Below, one piece after another: positions 55,042-62,269 of a stretch of 64,000 nt of DNA; position 1 is the stretch's first letter, and the number at the start of each line of letters is the position of its first letter. The position numbers and the translations under genes were made by a program. The notes below the pieces were generated by a model. That model saw only the letters and a list, made by a program, of their open reading frames with translations, did no database searches and had not been told where the DNA came from. Source of the stretch: CAXXOK01 sp963675365 (GTDB lineage Bacteria > Bacillota > Clostridia > Christensenellales > Aristaeellaceae); contig CAXXVA010000003.1 of the NCBI GenBank assembly GCA_963675365.2, positions 620,001-684,000 on the forward strand, given 5' to 3'.

Positions 55042-56556
55042 CTAATCCTCGACGGCTTTATTGGGAAGAATGATCGTATAACAGGGCCGGTCTGATATTT
55101 CTATATACGGATGAGCGTTGAAATAATCGAGTATCAGCTCGCTGACCTCAGTCAGGATTTCTTTTTCCCGCGGGCAGGGGAGGTAGCAGTCGAACCCGCC
55201 CGCGCCGGTGACGCGGTAATTGTTCATGACCAGCGAAAAGCCGTCGCCGGGCTGGACGGGCTTTCCCTGATAGGCAAGGTTGACTACGCGATCGCCGACG
55301 GGCCTTCGCAGGTCAAACGTATAGGCAATCCCGGCAAAATAATCGTAGTTATAATGGGCTTCCTTCGGCCGTAAAAAGAAATCGCCGATCGTAATCTCGC
55401 CGCTGTCCACAACCTTGAAATACGTCGCGCACTGCTCCAGCGCCGTTTTTAGCACCTGTCCGCTCACCCGCAGCACGACCAGGGTATTGGCAAAGGGATA
55501 GCTTGCCACTACGTCGCGCACGGTCACCTCAGCCTTGAAGCCGCTGACCTCGTTGCTCAGCGCCGCGCAGGAGATTTGCGCGGCGGAGGCGTCGAGCTGT
55601 ACGCGGTTGATGAAATCCGCAATCGGGCTGCCGTGCAGCGCCATCTGAAGTTTCGGTTCCGGCGGAAGCGCCTTGGACAGCTTTCCGATGGGCGTATCCA
55701 GCCACTTGTTTAAATCATCATACAGCTCCTGCTCCCAGGGCTTGATCACGGGCGCTGCGTCCGGCTCGCACAGGCGGGAGGTGATCGTCCCGGCCTCATC
55801 AATCGTCAGCTTCACAAAGGCTTTAGCGTTGCCGGGCGTCTGCGCGATATGCGTACCGTGGATCACCTTGTTCGCCGTTGGGATATGCTGGTGGCCCGTC
55901 AGCAGGATATCAAACGACAATTCCTCGCACAGCTTCCAGCCGATGTTTTCGTCGGTCGCGCTTAACAGCTTGCCCGTTTTCAAATCGCGCTCAAAGCCGC
56001 CGTGGTAGATACCGATCAGCACGTCCGCCTTGCCCCGTAGAGCGTCTACGGCGCTGCGTGCGGCGGCCATCGTGTCCGAAACGCAGACACTGCCAAGGTT
56101 TTCGGGTTTTTCCCACACGTTGATCCAATGCGTCACGACGCCGACCAGCCCGACCCGCAGACCGTTTGCAAGCGTGTGGACCGTATAGGGGAGTACGGGC
56201 AGGGTGTCCGCATCATCACGAACGTTTGCGCACAGACACTGCGCATTCGACCGCTGCAGATACTCCTTCAGGGTTTCGTAACCGTAGTTGAAGTCGTGGT
56301 TGCCCAGCGTGAAGTAATCGTAATGCAGATCGTTCATCACATCGGCGCAGGGCATGGCTTTTTTTGCGGCGCGGCAATAATAGGTCAGCGGCGATCCTTG
56401 CAGGGTATCGCCGCCGTCGATGACCAGGGTGTTGCCATCTTTGTGAAACGGCATGCGTAAAAGCCCCTGTTTGAGCGTTCCGGGGCTTAAAAAATCGGTC
56501 GGGTAGATATACCCGTGCGTATCTGAAGTGAAATACAGCGTTAGCCGGTCTGCCAT
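55042..56556 (-). CDS. 5'-Nucleotidase / 2',3'-cyclic phosphodiesterase-family metallophosphatase
   Basis: A 504-residue two-domain hydrolase. The metallophosphatase domain (1-270) has SDTHGYIYP, DGGDTLQGSPLTYY, GNHDFNYG and LLTGHQHI. The C-terminal 5'-nucleotidase domain has FINRVQLDASAA and VMNNYRVTGAGGFD. No signal peptide is visible, so it is probably cytoplasmic, like YunD. ATG 56556 follows GAGGGGAT and lies one base after the phnE2 stop. Its place at the end of the phn operon suggests that it frees phosphate from an imported or internal phospho-compound. Confidence 0.88.
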   Translation of the reverse strand: MADRLTLYFTSDTHGYIYPTDFLSPGTLKQGLLRMPFHKDGNTLVIDGGDTLQGSPLTYYCRAAKKAMPCADVMNDLHYDYFTLGNHDFNYGYETLKEYLQRSNAQCLCANVRDDADTLPVLPYTVHTLANGLRVGLVGVVTHWINVWEKPENLGSVCVSDTMAAARSAVDALRGKADVLIGIYHGGFERDLKTGKLLSATDENIGWKLCEELSFDILLTGHQHIPTANKVIHGTHIAQTPGNAKAFVKLTIDEAGTITSRLCEPDAAPVIKPWEQELYDDLNKWLDTPIGKLSKALPPEPKLQMALHGSPIADFINRVQLDASAAQISCAALSNEVSGFKAEVTVRDVVASYPFANTLVVLRVSGQVLKTALEQCATYFKVVDSGEITIGDFFLRPKEAHYNYDYFAGIAYTFDLRRPVGDRVVNLAYQGKPVQPGDGFSLVMNNYRVTGAGGFDCYLPCPREKEILTEVSELILDYFNAHPYIEISDRPCYTIILPNKAVED

Positions 56557-56557
56557 G

Positions 56558-57376
56558 CTATCCCCTCGCAAGCCGTTTGCGGACGCGGGTGGAGAACAGA
56601 TCGATGATCAGCATCAGGATGATCAGGCCGAACAGGAACGCACCGACCATGCTCCAGCGGCGGCTGTTGATGGTTTGGATCAGCGCCGCGCCGATGCCGC
56701 CCGCGCCTACGATACCAAGCGTCGTCGCGTCCTTGATGTTAATGTCGAAGCGGTAAATGATCGTGGAGATGAAGTTGGCGTAGAGCTGCGGCAGGATACC
56801 GTAGCGAATTTTTTGAAAGGTCGTGCATCCGGCGGCGTCCAGGCTTTCCAATATCCGGGTATCCAGGTCCTCGATCGCGTTGACATACATTTTGGAGATC
56901 ATACCGATGGAGCAGATGCTCTGCGTCACCACACCGCAGAACGGTCCCGGGCCGGTTACGCGTATCCATACCAGCGCCCACACGAGGCTTGGGATGGTGC
57001 GGATGAGCAGAACCACGGCGCGTACGATGAACGCCACCCACTTGGGTACTACGTTTTCAGCGGCCAGAAAACTGAACGGGACGGCAAGCAAGCCGCCGAT
57101 CAGCGTGCCTAGCACCGCGATGGCGACGGTTTCAAGCAGCAGGTAGGGTACGCCGTCAACGGAAAACGTAAGCAGCAATGAGCTGTCGGGATGAAAGATA
57201 CCATAAATGATCCCGTAAGCGACCTCGCTGCCCTTGGCGGCGATGCCGTTATAGTCGATCGCGCTGGAAGACCAGCCCAGGATCACCGCGAGCAGCAGCA
57301 CGATCAGGGTATAGACCCACCAGCGTCTTGGCCGGTTTTCATACATGGCTTCGATGGGATTGAGTGAATGCATCAT
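56558..57376 (-). CDS. phnE: Phosphonate-type ABC transporter permease PhnE (second)
   Basis: A 272-residue permease with six predicted spans. The EAA-type cytoplasmic loop is ESLDAAGCTTFQKIRYGILP, and DINIKDATTLGIVGAGGIGA is the PhnE C-terminal signature. It pairs with the upstream permease gene to form the channel. It starts 12 bases after that gene. Confidence 0.9.
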   Translation of the reverse strand: MMHSLNPIEAMYENRPRRWWVYTLIVLLLAVILGWSSSAIDYNGIAAKGSEVAYGIIYGIFHPDSSLLLTFSVDGVPYLLLETVAIAVLGTLIGGLLAVPFSFLAAENVVPKWVAFIVRAVVLLIRTIPSLVWALVWIRVTGPGPFCGVVTQSICSIGMISKMYVNAIEDLDTRILESLDAAGCTTFQKIRYGILPQLYANFISTIIYRFDINIKDATTLGIVGAGGIGAALIQTINSRRWSMVGAFLFGLIILMLIIDLFSTRVRKRLARG

Positions 57377-57388
57377 GCCGATCTCCTC

Positions 57389-58237
57389 CTAACTGAGCTT
57401 TCTGCGCAGGTACTGGCTTGTGTTGTCGATGATCAACACGACCACGAACAGGGTGATCAGCACCATGCCAAGCCCCTCGTAATCCCGGAAACCGACCCGG
57501 TCGTTGATCAGGATGCCCAAGCCGCCGGCGCCGACGTAACCCAGGATGGAAGCGGCGCGAATGTTGATTTCGAACGAGTACAGGCAATGCGACAAATACG
57601 TGGGTAAAATCTGCGGGAACACGGCGCTCCAGAACGCCCTGAACTTTGCCGATCCCAGGGCTTCCATGGCTTCAAACGCGCCCATGTCCACGGTTTCGAT
57701 GCTTTCGTACATCATCTTGGAGACGATGCCGAAGGTAAAGATTGAGATCGCAACCGTGCCCGCAAACGTGCCAAGACCGAACATCAACGCGGAAATGGAC
57801 GCGATCACCAGCGTGGGAAGCGTCCGCACGATGTTGAGCAGTATACGCATGATCGCTACGACGAAGCCGTTTTTGACGATATTTGCCGACGCGACGATCG
57901 AAAACGGCAGCGCCAGCAAGGAACCGATCACCGAACCCAGCACGGACATCTTGATGGTGTCCAGCAGCGGATCGACGACCTTGGGGAAATACGACCATTT
58001 GGGATTGAAGATCTGCGACAGGATCACCGTGAGCTGATGCCCGCGCTTGATGAGGATGCTGATGTCAAACTTCGTCAGCATGACGGACGCCGCGACCGCG
58101 ATCAGCAGCACGATGGCGATCAGCCATGAGCGGGAACGCGGTTTTTGCACCGTGTGTTCGCCGACCTTCATCGTCTGCGGCGGGAACAGGCGGTCAAACA
58201 GCGGTACTTTTTGTTGCTGGATTTTTTTCCCGCGCAT
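57389..58237 (-). CDS. phnE: Phosphonate-type ABC transporter permease PhnE (first)
   Basis: A 282-residue permease with a basic N-terminal head (MRGKKIQQQKVPLFDRLFPP) and six spans. EAMEALGSAKFRAFWSAVFP is the EAA loop and INIRAASILGYVGAGGLGIL the C-terminal signature. Its ATG overlaps the last base of phnC. With phnE2 it probably forms a heterodimeric permease. Confidence 0.9.
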   Translation of the reverse strand: MRGKKIQQQKVPLFDRLFPPQTMKVGEHTVQKPRSRSWLIAIVLLIAVAASVMLTKFDISILIKRGHQLTVILSQIFNPKWSYFPKVVDPLLDTIKMSVLGSVIGSLLALPFSIVASANIVKNGFVVAIMRILLNIVRTLPTLVIASISALMFGLGTFAGTVAISIFTFGIVSKMMYESIETVDMGAFEAMEALGSAKFRAFWSAVFPQILPTYLSHCLYSFEINIRAASILGYVGAGGLGILINDRVGFRDYEGLGMVLITLFVVVLIIDNTSQYLRRKLS

Positions 58238-59052
58238 CAGGGCAAGACCTCCTTCTGCTTGGAGACTTTACCTGTTTTTGGTTTTGCCGGTTCGTCTTCC
58301 CCGGCCTTGGGGATGGGCGCGCCGCTGTAAATGCTGTCCAGCACCGGATCGGTAACCTGCTTCACAGGCCCGTCAAAAACAATCTGGCCGTCGCGGATGC
58401 CGATAATGCGGTCGGCGAACTCCAGCGCCAGATCGACGTGATGGATGTTGATCAGGATGGAGATGTTCATCTCCTTATTGATGCGCTTGAAGTCGTTCAT
58501 CACCTGATTGGCGGTTACGGGGTCCAGCGCCGCGACCGGCTCGTCCGCCAGGATGATGGTCGGGTTCTGGTTAAGCGTACGCGCCAGCGCCACGCGCTGC
58601 TGCTGCCCGCCGGACAGTTGGTCGCAGCGGGTATATGCCTTATCGAGAATGCCGACTTTATCCAGCGCCGCCAGCGCCGCCAGTTCCTGCTTTTTGGTGA
58701 ATATCCCAAACAGCGCGGCGAAGAAATTCATATCCGGCACCATGGAGGTTAGCACGTTTTTAATCACGGTAGACCGGGTGACGAGGTTAAAGGACTGGAA
58801 CACCATGCCGATATGGCGGCGAAAGCGCCTGAGCGATTTTCCGCGCAGCGTCATCACGTCCACGCCGTCCACGATCACCTGCCCGTCGGTGACGTCGATC
58901 ATGCGGTTGATGGTGCGGATCAGGGTCGATTTCCCCGCACCGGACAAGCCGATGATCGCCACAAACTCTCCCTGGTCGATCTTCAGATCAACGTTATCAA
59001 GGCCACGAACGCCGTTGGGATACGTCTTACCGGTTCGTATAAATTCGATCAT
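58237..59052 (-). CDS. phnC: Phosphonate-type ABC transporter ATPase PhnC
   Basis: A 271-residue ATPase. Walker A is GLSGAGKST (about 35-43), the signature is LSGGQQQRVALA and Walker B is IILADEPVAALD. The start MIEFIRTGKTYPNGVRGLDN is typical of PhnC. A 25-residue Lys/Pro-rich end follows the fold. The permease genes follow directly. Confidence 0.92.
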   Translation of the reverse strand: MIEFIRTGKTYPNGVRGLDNVDLKIDQGEFVAIIGLSGAGKSTLIRTINRMIDVTDGQVIVDGVDVMTLRGKSLRRFRRHIGMVFQSFNLVTRSTVIKNVLTSMVPDMNFFAALFGIFTKKQELAALAALDKVGILDKAYTRCDQLSGGQQQRVALARTLNQNPTIILADEPVAALDPVTANQVMNDFKRINKEMNISILINIHHVDLALEFADRIIGIRDGQIVFDGPVKQVTDPVLDSIYSGAPIPKAGEDEPAKPKTGKVSKQKEVLP

Positions 59053-59117
59053 GGAAATGCCTCATTACTTATTCTTTATTTTGATACCGCCCAGTCGTGC
59101 GGCGGATTGGAAACTTT

Positions 59118-59672
59118 TTAAAAGAGGAGATAAAAGAACAGCGCGCAGTCTAGCGGTGCGGAGGAACCGTCAGGCTGCGGTTGAATCGCCGTGTATAACA
59201 GCCGGTCTACGCCGCCTAGAATGAAAGCGTTTCGCTGGTAGAACCTGCAGGCTGAAGGGTTTTGCGCCTGTGTTTCGGCCAGCAGGCCCTTGAGACCCTT
59301 GTCTCTGGCCCAATTCGCACAAGCGCCGATCAGCGCGCTGCCAACGCCTTTGCCGCGGACGGACTCATCCACCCGGATATCCCAAAGAAAGGCAAGCTTG
59401 TTCCAGTATGCCGTGACGACCGCCTGGCCTGCCGGCTGACCGTCTGCCCACGCAAAGAAGCATTCGGCGTCCTCACGGCGGATCAGCTCCTGCGCCGTAT
59501 GCACGCTGCCGGGCGGATAGGTGCGCTGTATGGGAGCCGCCAAAGGCGTATAGCTCAGGCTGAATCCTGCGCTATCGTATTGAACACTGATGGTTTCATG
59601 GATCACGTACCGGTTATCGATCCTGTCGTACAGCACGGATGTATCCGCGTCCATAGGCCGGATGGAAATCAT
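59118..59672 (-). CDS. Streptothricin-acetyltransferase-like (SatA/Sat4-type) GNAT protein
   Basis: A 184-residue acetyltransferase. The sequence VRGKGVGSALIGACANWARD, with KGLKGLLAETQAQNPSACRF and FILGGVDRLLYTA, follows the SatA/Sat4 pattern (G-Q/K-G-I/V-G-S-A-L-I, then ETQ-x-N-x-x-A-C-x-F-Y, then DxxLY), and it ends FFYLLF as those proteins end WYLRF. This family acetylates streptothricin; other specificities are possible. It sits between phnD and phnC on the same strand, after the phnD terminator. Confidence 0.78.
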   Translation of the reverse strand: MISIRPMDADTSVLYDRIDNRYVIHETISVQYDSAGFSLSYTPLAAPIQRTYPPGSVHTAQELIRREDAECFFAWADGQPAGQAVVTAYWNKLAFLWDIRVDESVRGKGVGSALIGACANWARDKGLKGLLAETQAQNPSACRFYQRNAFILGGVDRLLYTAIQPQPDGSSAPLDCALFFYLLF

Positions 59673-59778
59673 GCGAACACCTCCGAATCAGGGGTTGCAC
59701 TGTGCCTGGTCAGCATATCAAAAAGCGGCTTGAAACACAAGCGCGGCCATTGCCCTTTTGTCAGGGCGTCTTTGAAGC

Positions 59779-59816
59779 AAAAAAGCGAGGCGATACGGTA
59801 GGAACCGCACCGCCTC
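59779..59816 (-). terminator. Terminator after phnD
   Basis: On the minus strand GAGGCGGTGCGGT pairs imperfectly with ACCGTATCGCCTC, followed by GC and six T. It may let phnD be made in excess over the transporter genes. Confidence 0.75.
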
Positions 59817-59839
59817 GGGCGTGATAGCTGGGATTTGTG

Positions 59840-60910
59840 TTATTCCACAGCCGCAAGGGCTTTGCGGGCACCTTCGTAATCCGCGTCGGTTGCGATCGCA
59901 TAACCGGTGTGGCTGTATACCGAGAAGATCGCTTTGCCTTCGTCGGTATTAATCAGGTTGATCAGCGCGGTCTGGATCGCCGCAATGAACTCGGGGTCAT
60001 ACACGGCGGGGTTGGCCTTGGTGATGGATACGGTGTCGTTGTAGATGCCTTCGGTGACGCCGATGACGTTCATCTCGTCCCAGATATCCACTTCACGGCC
60101 CATGCCGGCTTTGCCGGTGGCGTCCGCTTCGGTGGTGGGCAGCATCCAGGCGTCTTCATAGTCGCGGCGGCCGTCGGCGTAGCAAACGGTAATGTCAACC
60201 GCTTCGGCGGCGGCTTGCGCGAACGCTTCGCCGTAGCCTGACAGCGTGATAACGTTTGAGAGGTCGGTTAGCTTTTTACCGTCATAGTTCTCCATCAGCC
60301 ACAGGGTGGGGTAGATGTAGCCGGCGGAAGAGGATGTTCTCATCACAGCCCAGCTGGCCTTATCGAGATCTTCCCAAGTGAGGGCTTCGCCTGCGTTCAC
60401 TTTCGCAGCCAGCTCTTTGCCGTATTCGGAAGGCGTGGCGTAAATCAGCGAACGGTAGAAGGTGACCTGTTCATCGGTGGGCAGGGTCTTGTTGGCAAGG
60501 CCGTTCCAGGTGGTGGGATCGGTGGAATCGTTGCTCAGGCCCGCGCGGGTGGCCGTCAGGATGACGTCCACTTCATCGGAGAACAGGGCATAGGTGCCGC
60601 CGGGCAGCCAGCCGATATCGATTGATCCGGCAGCCATAGCTTCGCCGGTTGCCTCATAGGACGTGCCTACGGTGATATCGACTTCACCGATGTCATACCC
60701 TTGCTTAAGCATTTCAGCCTTCAGCAGTTCGGGAAGGTTCTTGGTGCCGGTGATGATCACGTCGGCATCCTTGGAAGGCACAAACTCAAGGGTGAGCTTT
60801 TCAATCGCGGGGGTCTTTTCCTCGGGTTTCTGTGTCAGCAGAATGACGGCGACAACCGCTCCTGCCACGATGACGACACACAGAAGTATAATAAGTAGTT
60901 TCTTGCTCAT
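59840..60910 (-). CDS. phnD: Phosphonate/phosphate-type substrate-binding protein PhnD
   Basis: A 356-residue extracellular binding protein of a PhnCDE transporter. An N-terminal hydrophobic segment (LLIILLCVVIVAGAVVAVIL) has no clear lipobox, so it may be a signal anchor. The binding domain has TLEFVPSKDADVI, TSYEATGEAMAAGSIDIGWL, STDPTTWNGLANKTLP and RTSSSAGYIYPTLWL, typical of the PhnD/PtxB group. Start behind AAGGAGGAT. Phosphate, phosphite or phosphonate are all possible ligands. Confidence 0.88.
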   Translation of the reverse strand: MSKKLLIILLCVVIVAGAVVAVILLTQKPEEKTPAIEKLTLEFVPSKDADVIITGTKNLPELLKAEMLKQGYDIGEVDITVGTSYEATGEAMAAGSIDIGWLPGGTYALFSDEVDVILTATRAGLSNDSTDPTTWNGLANKTLPTDEQVTFYRSLIYATPSEYGKELAAKVNAGEALTWEDLDKASWAVMRTSSSAGYIYPTLWLMENYDGKKLTDLSNVITLSGYGEAFAQAAAEAVDITVCYADGRRDYEDAWMLPTTEADATGKAGMGREVDIWDEMNVIGVTEGIYNDTVSITKANPAVYDPEFIAAIQTALINLINTDEGKAIFSVYSHTGYAIATDADYEGARKALAAVE

Positions 60911-61284
60911 GGAAATATCCTCCTTTTTATTATAAAGAGCATAGATTCATCATACCGTACCTTTATGAATAATTCTATACTATAATGATTAAGATTGTAT
61001 TGTGTTACTGTAAAATCACGCATGATTATTTTACACAAGATGGATAGACGACGCCTTCTGACAGCTACAAGATATAGTAATGTTAGCATTGGGTAAAGAG
61101 ATTGTGAATACGGTTTAAAACGCCCCTGATACACTATGCGGCGAATGCATAAATCGCACGAAATCCGCCTTCGTCTCAGGGAGGATACACCGATCCTGGA
61201 TAGTTAAGCACGGAAGAGTGCGGGTACATAAGCAACGCCCTGTACCCGTTGGGGCACAGGGCGTTGTATTTGGAAGTTGATTCA
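60911..61284. other. Gap of 374 bases between phnD and the four-helix protein gene
   Basis: No gene is convincing. It holds the Pho-box-like array, an AT-rich phnD leader and a hairpin CAACGCCCTGT/ACAGGGCGTTG at 61233-61266. The hairpin is downstream of the four-helix membrane protein gene and may end its transcript, though it lacks a T run. Confidence 0.6.
61081..61119 (-). promoter_or_regulatory. Pho-box-like array upstream of phnD
   Basis: On the minus strand four hexamers repeat at exactly 11 bases: TTTAAA, TTCACA, TTTACC and CTAACA (61114-61119, 61103-61108, 61092-61097, 61081-61086). The PhoP consensus is TT(A/C/T)A(C/T)A with five-base gaps; the hexamers match 5, 6, 5 and 5 of 6 positions. 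They lie about 170 bases before the phnD ATG. A clear -10 just downstream could not be fixed. Confidence 0.6.
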
Positions 61285-61677
61285 TCAATTGAGCAGATAA
61301 TACACTGCGCTTGGGAACAGCAGATGGATCGCGATAAAAAACAGCAGAATGACCACAAACCGCTTGTGCCATACGAATGCGGGCTTCTTCCGTGTCAAGA
61401 AGAACAAGCTGCCCAGAATCACCGTAATTAAAAGCATCGTGCCCGCGATGGTGCCCGTATGCAGCCGTAGCGCTCCCAAGGCCAGGTAGCCGTGGATCGC
61501 CGCGAGGATGAGTATCAGGACGCCAAGCGGTTTATGAATCGTACGCAGAACCTTGATGGTTTTTGCGTATCCGCCGCCTTTCAGGCGCAGGGTGTGCTTG
61601 TTGAGAAAGCGAAGCCAGTACGGCGCCGTCATCACGGCAATAAACCCGATATTCAGCCATCCGAGGACTGCATACAT
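61285..61677 (-). CDS. Four-span membrane protein with paired histidines (cytochrome b561/FRD-like)
   Basis: A 130-residue protein with four spans (about 1-20, 50-68, 76-95, 106-128). H48 and H62, and H104 and H118, are each 14 residues apart and lie near opposite ends of predicted helices, the spacing used to hold b-type hemes in ferric-reductase and b561-like proteins. Heme binding is therefore a reasonable inference. It lies 12 bases after the cytochrome-b5-like lipoprotein gene, suggesting an electron-transfer pair. No recognised name. Confidence 0.7.
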   Translation of the reverse strand: MYAVLGWLNIGFIAVMTAPYWLRFLNKHTLRLKGGGYAKTIKVLRTIHKPLGVLILILAAIHGYLALGALRLHTGTIAGTMLLITVILGSLFFLTRKKPAFVWHKRFVVILLFFIAIHLLFPSAVYYLLN

Positions 61678-61689
61678 ATAGGTATTCTC

Positions 61690-62103
61690 CTAATCGACTA
61701 ATTTCCCGACGACCGTGAGTCCCACAAGCTTGGATACGCCGTGGGGCGAGATGGTTTTGATTTCAGTGGTCAGATCATGCCCCGCGGTAAAGCCGTTATG
61801 CTGGCCGCCTTGCCACTGCGCCACGTTGGTTACGTCGTACACTACGCCGTCTACGGCGATGTAAGCGGGATTCCCGTTAGTTCCGTCGTACATGGCCAGC
61901 TCGTCCAGGGTGAAAGTCTTTTCGCCGGTGTCGGCGGCGGGTGCGTCGGTCGCGGCGGGAGCGTCGGTGACCACGGTTTCTTCAGCGGCTGTTGCCGCCG
62001 GAGTTGCGGTGGGGGATGCGGTATCGCTGCCGGTAGTGGTGCAACCCTGTAACACCAGCACAGCGGCAAGCAGCAGCACGATGGTGAAAATGGTTTTCTT
62101 CAT
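61690..62103 (-). CDS. Lipoprotein with a cytochrome-b5-like domain
   Basis: A 137-residue secreted lipoprotein. The signal peptide ends in lipobox LQGC (C21). A Thr/Ala/Pro linker (25-58) leads to a b5-like heme/steroid-binding domain (61-137): FTLDELAMYDGTNGNPAYIA, VVYDVTNV, WQGGQHNGFTAGHD, TISPHGVSKL. H102 and H121 are the candidate heme ligands. The canonical HPGG of cytochrome b5 is absent, as in other bacterial extracytoplasmic members. Start behind AGGAGACAAAC. It is co-transcribed with the four-helix protein. Confidence 0.8.
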   Translation of the reverse strand: MKKTIFTIVLLLAAVLVLQGCTTTGSDTASPTATPAATAAEETVVTDAPAATDAPAADTGEKTFTLDELAMYDGTNGNPAYIAVDGVVYDVTNVAQWQGGQHNGFTAGHDLTTEIKTISPHGVSKLVGLTVVGKLVD

Positions 62104-62269
62104 GTTGTTTGTCTCCTTCTATCCATGTCGCAGGGGATATGGGTGTAGATACGGCAAACGATTTGATTGCAGTATACCATGTATACTGGACCGAAACAAT
62201 CCGGGCGAAACACAAAGCGCGGGATTCTATGCCGAATCCCGCGCTTGTTACATTGTTTGATTTTTCGAA

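Noticed and set aside
60907..61372. Minus-strand frames of 60-85 codons between phnD and the four-helix protein gene
   Set aside because: No ribosome sites, odd composition, and they overlap the Pho-box-like array and a hairpin.
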